A stretch of 64,000 nucleotides of DNA from CAZMNY01 sp964567745 (GTDB taxonomy: Bacteria > Planctomycetota > Planctomycetia > Pirellulales > Pirellulaceae), in contig CAZMNY010000022.1 of NCBI GenBank assembly GCA_964567745.1, forward strand, positions 65,928 to 129,927. Reading direction: 5' to 3'. Made by a program: the position numbers and the translations under genes. Positions 1 through 8,573 of this stretch are shown piece by piece; position 1 is the stretch's first letter; each line of letters starts with the position of its first letter. The notes below the pieces were generated by a model, which did no database searches, was not told where the DNA came from, and saw only the letters and a program-made list of their open reading frames with translations.

Positions 1-111
1 GAGATTGAGCGTGAGTTGATCGACCGCGCTATGGCGGCTGCGAAAGGCAATCGAGCGATGGCGGCAAATCTGCTCGGCATCACTCGTTCAAAGCTCCTCC
101 GTCGCCTTTAA
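1..111 (+). CDS. NtrC-type regulator, C-terminal fragment
   Basis: Only the last 36 codons of a gene entering from the left edge are present. They read as a Fis-type helix-turn-helix: EIERELIDRAM, then a run of small residues, then KGNRAMAANLLGITRSKLLRRL and TAA. This matches the DNA-binding tail of sigma-54-dependent activators of the NtrC family, which usually ends within a few residues of this helix. The ATPase and sensor domains lie outside the window, so the signal and target promoters cannot be stated. The receiver-like gene that follows on the same strand may belong to the same locus. Confidence 0.75.
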   Translation, partial: EIERELIDRAMAAAKGNRAMAANLLGITRSKLLRRL

Positions 112-197
112 CGCACCCAGCAGCGCCTGGCAGCAGCGTCCCGCCAGCATCAACCTCGGGCCTCGCCGAATGGCCGTCAAGGCGATAGGATGGCCGG

Positions 198-686
198 ATG
201 GCTTTTCCAGGCGAACATCGACGGCGGGGGGCGGAGTTGGTAGTCTGTGAAACCGGCAACGAATGGGCCGTCGCATTTCGCAGACTGCTCGCCGGAGAAG
301 CTCGAGTTTTTGAAACGCGGTCGCTCGACGAGTGCCGCGGTCGGCTAGCGCATCGGGCTCATCGAGTCGCGGCGGTCCAGTGGAGCGTCAAATTTCGAGA
401 TGAATTGCCCGAGTGGATTTGGCTCGCCAAACGTTGGTGCCCCAAATGCCGAATCCTCGTGTTAGGCGCGCCTGTGGACGCCCCAGGGCATTGGGCAGCC
501 AGGGAAGCCGGCGCCGATTGCGTGGCGACGACAACTCGCGATTTAGCGATGAACAAACCTTGGATACTCCGTTACCTCGCCAAGGCGCCGCCGAAGACAT
601 TTGAAACCATACGAAATGAAGTGGCCGCCAGCCTACCGTGGGCCGACTTTGAGAGCTCGGGCAAGTTCCGAGCCACCGGAGAATAA
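198..686 (+). CDS. Receiver-like hypothetical protein
   Basis: A 162-aa protein of unknown function. Its alternating hydrophobic strands (AELVVCET, VAAVQWSV, CRILVLGAP) followed by AAREAGADCVATTT resemble the beta-alpha pattern of a response-regulator receiver domain. The phospho-accepting Asp and the conserved Lys are not recognisable, so it would be a degenerate, non-phosphorylated receiver if related at all. The ATG at 198 is preceded by an AGGATGG-like ribosome binding site. It follows the C-terminus of an NtrC-type regulator and precedes mrp by 6 bp, so it probably shares a transcript with mrp. The fold assignment is inference from pattern only. Confidence 0.6.
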   Translation: MAFPGEHRRRGAELVVCETGNEWAVAFRRLLAGEARVFETRSLDECRGRLAHRAHRVAAVQWSVKFRDELPEWIWLAKRWCPKCRILVLGAPVDAPGHWAAREAGADCVATTTRDLAMNKPWILRYLAKAPPKTFETIRNEVAASLPWADFESSGKFRATGE

Positions 687-692
687 TGAACG

Positions 693-1781
693 ATGAGCGA
701 AGAACTGTCCCGCGACGCCGTGATCGATGCGATTCGCGGACTTAAAGACCCCGAGTCAGGTCGCAGCGTCGTACAAATGAACCAAGTCGACGACGTCTCA
801 GTCTCGGCAAACGATGTTTCGTTAACACTTGCCTTGACCACGCACAGCGCTGCGATTTGGGACGACATCTACGACGAAGCCGAACAGCTTCTCAAGTCAA
901 AGCTGCCGGCTGCCGGATCGATCGAAGTCAAACGTGCGGTTCAAGAGCGACCCGCCGAGAAGATGGGATCGATCGGCTTGACCGCAAAGAGCGTGATTGC
1001 TGTCGGTTCCGGCAAGGGCGGCGTCGGCAAAAGCACGGTCGCCACAAGCTTGGCGGTCGCACTCAAAAAAGCGGGAAGTAAAGTTGGCTTGCTTGACGCG
1101 GATGTGTTCGGTCCGAGCATTCCCACGCTGACCGGAACGCACGCGACACCCGAACAAATGGCGGGCCCCGACAAGTCGCTGCGGCCCATCGAATACCACG
1201 GCATCCCCTTGATGTCGATCGGCTATTTGGTGCCTGCCGATCAGGCCGTCGTTTGGCGCGGTCCGATGTTGCACTCGGCCGTCTCGCAGTTCTTGCGCGA
1301 CGTAGCCTGGGGCGACTTGGACTATCTGATTATCGACATGCCGCCCGGCACGGGCGACATCCCGCTCACCTTGTCGCAGATCCTTCCTCAGTCGCACGCC
1401 GTTGTCGTTTGCACGCCTCAAGAGGTCGCTTTGATTGATGCGGTGAAGGCCATCATGATGTTCCGCACCGTCAAAACGTCCGTGCTCGGCATGGTCGAGA
1501 ACATGAGCGGTTTCATCTGCCCCGATTGCGGTAAACGCTACGACATTTTTGGAAGTGGGGGAGCGAAGGCGAAGGCCGAAGAATTGGGGGTCGCATTTCT
1601 CGGCGACCTGCCGCTCAATATGCAGATTCGAGTTAATGGCGACGCAGGGCAAGTTGCCGACTCATTTGACGACCCGATCGTCGCCTCGCATTTGACCAAG
1701 ATGGCTCACCAAGTCGTCCGCCGGCTGGCCGATGCCGCTCGCACGGCACCCCCCGGTCCGGCCCTCCCGATTCTGGGGTAA
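693..1781 (+). CDS. mrp: Mrp/ApbC iron-sulfur carrier ATPase
   Basis: A 362-aa Mrp/NBP35-family P-loop ATPase, cytosolic, that binds and delivers Fe-S clusters to apoproteins. Residues 1-85 form the MIP18/DUF59-type domain found at the N-terminus of many bacterial Mrp proteins. A deviant Walker A, GKGGVGKST, lies at 107-115, followed by LLDADVFGPS, IIDMPPGTGD and the cluster-binding CPDC pair near residues 276-279 (ENMSGFICPDCG). Length and domain order are normal for the family. A GGAG precedes the ATG. The gene ends about 90 bp before a perfect terminator hairpin and is convergent with the histone-like gene. Confidence 0.95.
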   Translation: MSEELSRDAVIDAIRGLKDPESGRSVVQMNQVDDVSVSANDVSLTLALTTHSAAIWDDIYDEAEQLLKSKLPAAGSIEVKRAVQERPAEKMGSIGLTAKSVIAVGSGKGGVGKSTVATSLAVALKKAGSKVGLLDADVFGPSIPTLTGTHATPEQMAGPDKSLRPIEYHGIPLMSIGYLVPADQAVVWRGPMLHSAVSQFLRDVAWGDLDYLIIDMPPGTGDIPLTLSQILPQSHAVVVCTPQEVALIDAVKAIMMFRTVKTSVLGMVENMSGFICPDCGKRYDIFGSGGAKAKAEELGVAFLGDLPLNMQIRVNGDAGQVADSFDDPIVASHLTKMAHQVVRRLADAARTAPPGPALPILG

Positions 1782-1873
1782 GGGTCCTGGTGAGCTGGTC
1801 GAGTTTGCTGGGAACTCGTTGCGGGCAGCCCGGTTAGGTGCCTCTGAGGGCTGAAAAAGCAAGAAAATAAACA

Positions 1874-1903
1874 GGGCGGCCGAATGGAATTCGGCCGCCC
1901 TTT
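1874..1903. terminator. Bidirectional rho-independent terminator
   Basis: A perfect 12-bp inverted repeat (GGGCGGCCGAAT / ATTCGGCCGCCC) with a 3-nt loop spans 1874-1900 and is followed by TTT on the plus strand. Upstream of it is an A-rich run (AAGAAAATAAACA) that becomes a T-rich tail on the minus strand. It sits between the convergent mrp and histone H1-like genes and can serve both. Confidence 0.85.
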
Positions 1904-1955
1904 CTCGTTGTGGTCCAATCGATTGGAAGTGGCGTCGGAGGCAACGGCCGACGAA

Positions 1956-2225
1956 CTACTTCTTCTTCTTTTTAGCGGTCTTCTTCTTTGCCTTCTTCTT
2001 GGCGACCTTCTTCTTGGCTACCTTCTTCTTGGCGGCCTTCTTTTTGGTCGTCTTCTTCTTAGCGGCCTTCTTTTTGGTCGCTTTCTTCTTGGTTGCCTTC
2101 TTCTTCTTCTTGGCTACCTTCTTCTTGGCTGCCTTTTTCTTGGCTGCCTTTTTCTTGGTGGCCTTCTTAGCCGCCTTCTTCTTGGGTGCCGCCTTCTTCT
2201 TAGCAGCTTTCTTCTTCTTGGCCAC
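1956..2225 (-). CDS. Lysine-rich histone H1-like protein
   Basis: An 89-aa protein made almost only of Lys and Ala with a few Val, Thr and Pro, in KKKAAKK-type repeats. This resembles the C-terminal tail of eukaryotic histone H1 and bacterial H1-like nucleoid proteins (chlamydial HC family), which bind and compact DNA through charge. I chose the GTG at 2225: a strong GGAGGAA at 2237-2231 sits seven bases upstream, and the protein then begins with MAKKKK as related proteins do. The longer ATG reading from 2270 would add 15 residues of different composition and ignore this site. Transcription ends at the hairpin at 1874-1900. Confidence 0.85.
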   Translation of the reverse strand: MAKKKKAAKKKAAPKKKAAKKATKKKAAKKKAAKKKVAKKKKKATKKKATKKKAAKKKTTKKKAAKKKVAKKKVAKKKAKKKTAKKKKK

Positions 2226-2949
2226 AGCACTTCCTCCGTTAAAGGGCATACTCGGCGAGTTCCATCTCAAAGGCTTCCAAGTTGCCTAAAGCCAGCGAAC
2301 AAAAACTCGCCTCTTAATCCTACTTGTGTCTCGTTTCGGCCATCCTGGACGTTGCCTTTTTGAAACGCCACTTGTTTGTTTGGAACGAATTCACAAGAGC
2401 CACAAGTTAGTAAGCAGTAGTTGTACGAATCGAAAAAGGAAATGCAACATGTTTTGTGACAAAATCCATTGAACGCAACTGATTCGTGCGCGCCCATTGA
2501 ACGGCAAATCACTTGCGTACCGTTATCGTCGAACGCGTTTGAAAACGTTAACGAATTCGGCGCGCTTTATTGAGCAATAAATCACGAATCAAAAGCAACT
2601 CACTGCAAGACTGCGTCAACAGCGCTGCGTCGCGCGGCGCAAATCAACTGCTCGAAACACTGTTGCAAGAAGACGCATATGCGTTTGACCCTGTTTTTTA
2701 TGCGGCAAAGTCGACATTGCGTTTATTCATTCACAACAAACAAGATGTTCAACACGTTTGCGATTGTTGCAAACAACTCGCGTGCAACAGTGCGTCGCGC
2801 AACGCGCGCGGCGCAAAAATGAAGCGAACAAGAACAAGAAACAATCTTTGTAACGACATTAGACGGCGCCTTTTTTTTGTCGTTCGCCCATGCCAAATTC
2901 AATGTCTCAAAAGAAGAAAAAAAATTTGAACTTTTTGCTCTGCGGAGCA
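2226..2949. other. AT-rich intergenic region, no gene seen
   Basis: About 720 bp without a convincing gene. It is visibly richer in A and T than the neighbours. It holds the leader of the histone-like gene, a perfect 12-bp palindrome ACGCATATGCGT at 2673-2684, and two related blocks containing GCGTCGCGC...GGCGCAAA near 2625-2645 and 2790-2820. Open frames here (2570-2929 plus, 2723-2950 minus, 2267-2512 minus) have unnatural composition rich in Cys, Asn and Ser and no recognisable motif. Possible roles are a regulatory region for the histone-like gene or a decayed insertion. Neither is demonstrated. Confidence 0.5.
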
Positions 2950-3759
2950 TTAATACATCGAAACAATGCTTCCGTCAGAGAGAAACGCGGCAGGTTGCGA
3001 TCTCGTATGCACTCGACCAAACCACTCGCGCCGCGCGTGTCGAACGCGTTTGAGGCGACTTCGATCGGCGTTTGAAAACCGAGATGAGCGCTGTTCGACC
3101 GAGTCGCGTAAGGGTGCCAAGATTTGAGACCACGCGCGTTTTTGTTGGCGCCCTCTTACGTGGACCGGATCAATTCCATACCAACTCGATTCGGGTTGGC
3201 AAATCGACGCGCCGAATTCGTCCGCAAGGCGGAGCAATCCTTCGTTTACGCATTTGCACTTGTCGATAAACCCGTCGAATTCGAGCGGTGAAGTCGGGAA
3301 AAGCAGGCTGCGCGCCGCCCAAAAACGGACTCGTCCCAGCCCAGAGAGGCTTGCTAACGGCAATTCCGTCATGATCAGGCGACATTTCGCTTCGCAAAGG
3401 CGCGAAACGCATTTCTCAAGCCAAGTTAGGACGACTTCAGGCGTTTGACCGTAAAGCAAGTCATTGCCCACATCCGTCACGATGACGGATACGTTTTCCG
3501 CTTGAGGACGCCCAGACAGTGCGTCCCACATCCCGCATTCTGTCAAACCAGGCAAACTGCGCCAAAGAACATTCGACGTGGCACCAAGCGAACGCCCGTG
3601 TCCCGCCGCCACAACAAGATCAATCGGCGCATCGCGGTAGCCGCGAACGTGTTCAGCAATGTTGATCATCCCTCGAGCAACATTGCTCGCCCCAACAACA
3701 ACCACGCGTTCGAGGGGGTATTCGACGTCGCCTAGTTGCGAATCACCATGGTCGGTCAT
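2950..3759 (-). CDS. SGNH/GDSL-like hydrolase
   Basis: A 269-aa protein with the block pattern of SGNH hydrolases. A strand ending in GASN at residues 23-26 carries the Ser region, VTDVGND near residue 90 supplies the Gly/Asn oxyanion block, and GIDPVHVRG about 200 supplies the Asp and His. The family hydrolyses esters or acts on acylated polysaccharides; the substrate is unknown. I take the ATG at 3759 rather than the longer frame to 3834, because the extra 25 residues are only the glycine-rich tail of the upstream protease read in another frame. The two genes overlap by 17 bp and are probably translationally coupled. Confidence 0.7.
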   Translation of the reverse strand: MTDHGDSQLGDVEYPLERVVVVGASNVARGMINIAEHVRGYRDAPIDLVVAAGHGRSLGATSNVLWRSLPGLTECGMWDALSGRPQAENVSVIVTDVGNDLLYGQTPEVVLTWLEKCVSRLCEAKCRLIMTELPLASLSGLGRVRFWAARSLLFPTSPLEFDGFIDKCKCVNEGLLRLADEFGASICQPESSWYGIDPVHVRGRQQKRAWSQILAPLRDSVEQRSSRFSNADRSRLKRVRHARREWFGRVHTRSQPAAFLSDGSIVSMY

Positions 3760-4582
3760 TGCGGTCACCATAACCATCATCATCACCGCCGCCACCGCCA
3801 CGGTAACCGCCGCCACCGCCACCCATACCGCCACCGCGCCCGGTGAAGGCTTGCAACGTTTGGTAATTCGAAAAGGCCATCAGCCCGAACATGATCATGA
3901 GAATAAAGAGATTCAGTAGCAGCCCAGCGACGGCAAGCAATACGCTCGTCACGATCGAAAGCCACAGTGAGCGAATCACACCTTTCCACGGGTCGCCAAG
4001 CGTGAGTAGCTCACGCGCCACTTGGCCGCCGTCGAGCGGATAGACGGGCATCAAGTTCATGATTCCCCAATAGATATTAATGAACAGCAGAAACCTCACC
4101 GCCGACTTGAGGAATCCGATCGCTTTCTCATTCGATTGACTGTCATCAATCAAACCGCTTAGGTCCGGCGTCAGAGCGATCGCCGACTCGATGCGACCGC
4201 CCAAGGCGTACACCGCCCCGATGAGTATGGCGGCAAAGAGAAAACCGGCACCCGGCCCGGCAAGCGAAATCAGAATCTGGTTTCGCGCCGTGCGAGGTTC
4301 CGGTTGGCGTCCATACGAAGGCCCGTCGGAAATGGCCAAACCGCCCATCGCATACAACACGATCCGCGGCGTCTCGCCAAATCGTCGCATCACGACCGCG
4401 TGCCCCAGCTCGTGAATCAATATCGAGACAAAAACAATTGGCGGAAACATCAACAACTCAATGCCGCCGTGATTGATTCCCAGAAAGAGCGAAATGGCCC
4501 AAAACCAGGGAGAAATCCGAACCGGTATCCGCGCGCACTGAAAGTACATGTCGTACGCGGTCTTGCGAGGTTCGCCCATCAT
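3743..4582 (-). CDS. M50 family site-2-type metalloprotease
   Basis: A membrane-embedded zinc protease. HELGH (in SILIHELGHAV) supplies two zinc ligands and the Glu base, and NLMPVYPLDGGQ matches the NPxxPLDGG motif with the third ligand. Several hydrophobic segments flank these. It ends in an unusual soluble tail of Gly repeats followed by DDDGYGDRNDRPW. Substrates of this group are membrane proteins, often anti-sigma factors, but none is identifiable here. I chose the ATG at 4582; a TTG at 4606 would add eight residues and no clear ribosome site separates them. It overlaps the SGNH gene downstream. Confidence 0.85.
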   Translation of the reverse strand: MMGEPRKTAYDMYFQCARIPVRISPWFWAISLFLGINHGGIELLMFPPIVFVSILIHELGHAVVMRRFGETPRIVLYAMGGLAISDGPSYGRQPEPRTARNQILISLAGPGAGFLFAAILIGAVYALGGRIESAIALTPDLSGLIDDSQSNEKAIGFLKSAVRFLLFINIYWGIMNLMPVYPLDGGQVARELLTLGDPWKGVIRSLWLSIVTSVLLAVAGLLLNLFILMIMFGLMAFSNYQTLQAFTGRGGGMGGGGGGYRGGGGGDDDGYGDRNDRPW

Positions 4583-4720
4583 CGGCAACACAGCAGAACA
4601 CCTCAACTATCAATCGTCCAAGAATGGCTCTCACCCATCATCGCGTTCCATCCCAAGCGTCCTAAAACGCGATCGAACGACTCCGCCAGATGAGAGACAA
4701 AGGCACCGTCCCAGCTAAAC

Positions 4721-5947
4721 TCAGGCAACTCGACGGCCACTGCTTTCAGCCGATCCCTCGCCGAGCGTCCTGACAATATAGCTTGACGCGGTCTGCGAGG
4801 CGCCGCAATGAACTAGTTGCTCGCCAAGATCGCGAATTCTCGTAACCTGATCGCGATAGGCCGACTCGCTCGTAAGCCATTCGAGCACGTGCTCGGCCAA
4901 TTCATCCGATTTATCTTCACAAGTCGGATACTCCGGATACGGGATCTGCCGGTCCTCCTCGCTATTTCGGTCGTATGGCCGCGGCCGCGACGCAAAGCGA
5001 TCGTCCGAAGCCAACAAATTGACGAGCGTCACAAATCGCACCTTGACCAGCAGCATTTGGAACAACGTAAAGACGAATCGATTCACCCAATACAAGACGA
5101 CCGCCGGCTTAATGTGATAAAGCAGTTCGAGCGAGACAGAACCGGAGCAGGCCATGCAACAGTACGAGATCTCGATCAACTCGGCGGTGCGACCGACATG
5201 AACATCGGCGTCGACATTCAACTCCGCACACAGTTCTCGCGCCATTTCGGCTTGAACGTCGTTGAAGCTGGCGATTGCGAATCGAGCTGTTGGGTATTGG
5301 CGTCGGATTTTCTCCACCGCTCGGAGGAACCAAGGCAGGTTGTTGCGAACCTCTAATCGGCGCGAGCCGGGCAAGATACAAACCAACGGTCGCCCATCCA
5401 ACTCCGCCGCCATCGAATCCATAAACGTCGGATCGAGCTTGCGTTCCCGCAATTCATCGAAATAGGGATGACCGACAAAATGGGCGTTGCAACCACGTTT
5501 GCGATACCAGTCCTCTTCAAACGGAAGTTTGCACAACACATGGTCGACATAACGCCTCATTTTTTTGACTCGCCAGGATGCCCAGGCCCAAAGCTGAGGC
5601 GCACCGTAGTAGAAGACGGGAATCCCATGCTCTTTGGCGGCCTTGGCTATCCACCAGTTGAAGCCTGGATAGTCGATTAGAACCACCGCGTCCGGACGCT
5701 CAGTGCGAAAGAATGTCCTGGCCTGTTGATAGAGACGCCAGAAGCGGCGCAAGTTCCAGATGGCGCCCCAGATGAACATCACCGCTAATTCGGTTAAGTC
5801 CACATGCAATTCGCAGCCAGCTTCTCGCATCCGCGGACCGCCGTACCCAACGCACTCGACGTCAGGACATTCACTGCGCAGCGATCGAATCAGATTGGCG
5901 CCGTGCAAGTCGCCGCTCGGCTCGCCAACTGAAAAGAATATCCGCAT
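4721..5947 (-). CDS. lpxB: Lipid-A-disaccharide synthase LpxB
   Basis: Glycosyltransferase family 19 enzyme joining UDP-2,3-diacylglucosamine and lipid X to form the lipid A disaccharide at the inner face of the inner membrane. The N-terminus MRIFFSVGEPSGDLHGANL is the family signature, followed by YGGPRM, the DYPGFN region and ILPGSR. The true start is the ATG at 5947 with GAGG upstream; the open frame runs to 6082 but the added 45 residues have no family match. The 408-aa product is slightly longer than the usual 380. It precedes the M50 protease on the same strand. Confidence 0.95.
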   Translation of the reverse strand: MRIFFSVGEPSGDLHGANLIRSLRSECPDVECVGYGGPRMREAGCELHVDLTELAVMFIWGAIWNLRRFWRLYQQARTFFRTERPDAVVLIDYPGFNWWIAKAAKEHGIPVFYYGAPQLWAWASWRVKKMRRYVDHVLCKLPFEEDWYRKRGCNAHFVGHPYFDELRERKLDPTFMDSMAAELDGRPLVCILPGSRRLEVRNNLPWFLRAVEKIRRQYPTARFAIASFNDVQAEMARELCAELNVDADVHVGRTAELIEISYCCMACSGSVSLELLYHIKPAVVLYWVNRFVFTLFQMLLVKVRFVTLVNLLASDDRFASRPRPYDRNSEEDRQIPYPEYPTCEDKSDELAEHVLEWLTSESAYRDQVTRIRDLGEQLVHCGASQTASSYIVRTLGEGSAESSGRRVA

Positions 5948-6221
5948 CAACCAAGACCTCAATGTGCTAGCTGGAAAACGACGCCATGCGGCGTGTGAGT
6001 ATCGCAAAGCCGCCCAGGCGAGGGAAGACGAGTATTCGTCGGGCTTTTCCCAGCGCTTTGGCGGGGAAGAACGGAGACGCAAGCGGGAAAGGCTCTATTT
6101 GCCGACAGGAAGACGGGCACAAGTTAAAGGCTCCATTTGTGTGAATCACTCTCCTGGCCGCCGAGGCAAATGAAACCTATGCAGCGTTCCAGCGAAGGAC
6201 GATGCCGCGGACGCACAAAAA
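5948..6221. other. Intergenic region between lpxB and TRASH-like gene
   Basis: About 330 bp separate the two minus-strand genes. The right part holds the terminator of the TRASH-like gene (6217-6251). The remainder should contain the lpxB promoter, but I see no convincing -35/-10 pair and no small gene. Confidence 0.4.
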
Positions 6222-6251
6222 AACGAGCGTCCCGTTAAAGGAACGCTCGTT
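6217..6251 (-). terminator. Rho-independent terminator of TRASH-like gene
   Basis: A 9-bp perfect stem, AACGAGCGT at 6222-6230 and ACGCTCGTT at 6243-6251, encloses a 12-nt loop. On the minus strand it is followed by a run of seven T (the A run at 6217-6223). It lies 31 bp past the stop codon of the metal-binding protein gene. Confidence 0.85.
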
Positions 6252-6281
6252 CAATTGCTCTTGTCGAGTCAAAGACTCTAA

Positions 6282-6740
6282 CTACTTGGAGGCTTTCTTC
6301 GCAGCAACAACGAAGCCTTTGTCGAAGGCTTTGTCGCTGAACACCAATTCAGCTTGCTTATCGCCTTTTGCCTTGGCCACATTGCCTTGGCATTTGCCAC
6401 AGCAGAACGCAACTTTGACGGCGCCAACTTTGCAGGTTTTGGTAGCATCGCACTTGCCGCCACTCAGCGGGCATTTGGCTTGCTTGTACTGCTTGGTCGA
6501 GACTAACTGTTGATTGGCTTTGGCGGCGAAATTGTCTTTCGACTTAGCGAACTTGGAAGCGCAACCGCCACAGCAGAAGTAGACTTTGCCCTTCTTGTAG
6601 TCGGCGCTCTTCGAAGCGTTAGCAGCCTTCTTCGAATTCACGAGGCACTTGATGCCTTCCAATTTGACGTCGCCGGCGTAAAGCGTCGCAGCAAATACGA
6701 GAGCGACGACCGACGTAACAGCGAGAACACGTGACTTCAT
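6282..6740 (-). CDS. Secreted TRASH-like Cys-rich metal-binding protein
   Basis: A 152-aa exported protein with a typical signal peptide (residues 1-22, ending near LYAG). The mature part holds two related Cys modules: KC followed about 23 residues later by FCCGGC, and KCPLSGGKC...TC followed by FCCGKC. This spacing resembles TRASH/YHS-type heavy-metal domains, and the chain is rich in Lys and Ala. The likely role is binding copper, zinc or a similar metal in the periplasm; the metal is unknown. The gene stands alone with its own terminator. Fold assignment rests on the Cys pattern only. Confidence 0.75.
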   Translation of the reverse strand: MKSRVLAVTSVVALVFAATLYAGDVKLEGIKCLVNSKKAANASKSADYKKGKVYFCCGGCASKFAKSKDNFAAKANQQLVSTKQYKQAKCPLSGGKCDATKTCKVGAVKVAFCCGKCQGNVAKAKGDKQAELVFSDKAFDKGFVVAAKKASK

Positions 6741-6991
6741 GTGACTTTCCTTATGACAGATACGTGGTTTTGGGCCAGAAAAAAGAAACCATTCAGGCTT
6801 GTTAGACTACCCAGCCTAAATGGCAGCGTCAATTCCCACCAAAATTACCAGCCCCACAGCAACACGTTCAGTGAGATCACTCACAAATGGCTGCGGAATC
6901 ATCGAATTCAGCCAGATGTGGCCAAAATAGGGCCTCGAAGCACAACGGATCTACATGTCAGGCGTCGCATCGATTTCCCGCACCGCCTCGT

Positions 6992-8266
6992 TCACTCCAT
7001 CAACGCCGCCGCAGGCTCGCGTTTCAAGGCGAGCAACACGGGCAAATAGCCGGCAAGTAGGGAGACGAATGGAGCAAAAACGATGGTCAGCAAAACCAAA
7101 CCGGCGCTCGGCTGCACAAGGGTCTGCCCAATCTGTAGTGACTCGTTGAGAAACGCGGGAGCGGCAAACAGAAAGAGCATACAGACCGCCACGCCGAGCA
7201 ATCCGCCGACGAATCCAGTGAGGGCCAGTCGCAGCAGCAACAACGCGGCCAATTGCGAACTTCGTTTGCCGATCGCGCGCAACACGCCGATTTCATGTTG
7301 CCGGTCGCGAACGTTGAGCCAGGCGAGCAGCCCGACAATCACGGCCGCACTGACCACGATTCCGGGTGCCAAGATCGACATCAAGACTGCCAGCCACCGC
7401 TCTGTCACATTGCGATTCGCCTCGAAGGCCGCAAGCTCCTCTTTAGCCGATGCCTCCACCTTGTCGCGTTGCAGCTCCCTCGCTTCCGCGCGCGTTTTGT
7501 GTTCGGTCACTTTCGTTTCCGGCAACACGTCTTCCAACTCACGGCGAACCACCGAGATGCGGTCGCCCTTGCACTTGCAGTTCAGCGCCATGATCTGATT
7601 GATACGGCCCTCTTTGTCGAGAATCTTCTGAGCCGCATCGAGATCGACTAAAAGCTGAACATCGCGCAGCTCGCCATACTCGGGCATGATTTTGGCAATC
7701 GTGAATTGTTCGCCTTTGATATCGAGCTGCTCGCCGACTTTGCGGCCAATCCCCAGCTCATGGCCAACAACAACTTCGCCCGGAGCGACAGGCTTGACCA
7801 TGTGCTTCTTTTCTTCGTTCTTCTGCGAATTGGTGATCACCGGTTTCATGCCGACGATGAAGATCTTGCGATCATTCCAAACAATTCGCTCCTGCAACGT
7901 AGCGACCAGATGTACAATCGTTTCGATCGACGGAGCGTTCGCTAATTCATCAACGTACGTTTCCGGAAAATCGGGAGCCACGAATTCGGTGTACAAGGCG
8001 CCCATGTTCGTATCCTTGTGCACAATCCGAAGATTGACCCCAAGATCCCTCATGATTCGCCGAGTTGCTTTGTCGAGTTTCTCCAGGCGCTCTTCGGTGC
8101 TCGCCTGTATCGTCTCCATACGCGACTCGGTGTCCCGAGCGTACGATTGAAGAATCGCAGGCGCCGTCGCAAACAGGGCGCTGGCCAACGAGATGGCGAT
8201 GGCGCTGACTGCAAAGTTAACCCAGCGAAATCGGATCTCAGCCACTAGTAACTGAAAAATACTCAT
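6992..8266 (-). CDS. FtsX/MacB-type ABC transporter permease
   Basis: A 424-aa inner-membrane protein with the MacB/LolC layout: a hydrophobic segment at about 18-40, a large periplasmic domain to about 285, then three membrane segments in the C-terminal FtsX domain. The signature NVRDRQHEIGVLRAIGKRS follows the second segment. Such permeases work with a LolD/MacB-like ATPase to move lipoproteins or other substrates between membranes. No ATPase gene is next to it: the MFS gene lies upstream and the Cys-rich protein downstream. The partner must be encoded elsewhere. Confidence 0.87.
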   Translation of the reverse strand: MSIFQLLVAEIRFRWVNFAVSAIAISLASALFATAPAILQSYARDTESRMETIQASTEERLEKLDKATRRIMRDLGVNLRIVHKDTNMGALYTEFVAPDFPETYVDELANAPSIETIVHLVATLQERIVWNDRKIFIVGMKPVITNSQKNEEKKHMVKPVAPGEVVVGHELGIGRKVGEQLDIKGEQFTIAKIMPEYGELRDVQLLVDLDAAQKILDKEGRINQIMALNCKCKGDRISVVRRELEDVLPETKVTEHKTRAEARELQRDKVEASAKEELAAFEANRNVTERWLAVLMSILAPGIVVSAAVIVGLLAWLNVRDRQHEIGVLRAIGKRSSQLAALLLLRLALTGFVGGLLGVAVCMLFLFAAPAFLNESLQIGQTLVQPSAGLVLLTIVFAPFVSLLAGYLPVLLALKREPAAALME

Positions 8267-8573
8267 TCAAACTCGCCACAATGAGAGATTCTAATGTTGT
8301 CCGTTCGCCGACTATTGTGCCCGAGCTCATCGATCCCGTCAAAGACGCCAGCCCAATAATTTGATGCACGAACGAGGGGGCGTTGCGACCAGGCGGACAC
8401 ATTTCGGGCCACTGGCTTGCCAGTGCCGAAGTGCCAGAGAACCATGGCGTCACAAGCCGCGTCGAAATGCTGGGCGAAAGAAAACCGAGGGCGTTGCCCG
8501 TAGGCTACGGGTAACACCCTAGGTCTTCTTCGTGAAAAGTGAAAACCACTTTTCACCTTTCACTCAGCACACT
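8267..8573. repeat. Intergenic cluster of three palindromes
   Basis: About 300 bp between the MFS and permease genes, without a convincing gene. It contains CACTGGC-TT-GCCAGTG at 8410-8425. A second, nested palindrome GGG-GTT-CCCGTAG-G-CTACGGG-AAC-CCC lies at 8489-8519 with single mismatches. A third, GTGAAAAGTG-AAAAC-CACTTTTCAC, lies at 8532-8556. The last two lie just past the MFS stop codon and may terminate it. The first resembles REP-type repeats seen between genes of planctomycetes; that resemblance is from memory, not a search. Confidence 0.7.

Noticed and set aside
1999..2363. Leu/Phe-rich plus-strand frames opposite the histone-like gene
   Set aside because: They are the complement of AAG/GCC codons and not a membrane protein.
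2570..2929. 119-aa open frame in the AT-rich gap
   Set aside because: Composition is unnatural (Cys, Asn, Arg rich), no motif, no ribosome site, and frames of similar quality exist on the other strand.
8263..8556. 97-aa minus frame across the palindromes
   Set aside because: It is generated by the repeats themselves and overlaps the MFS terminator hairpins.
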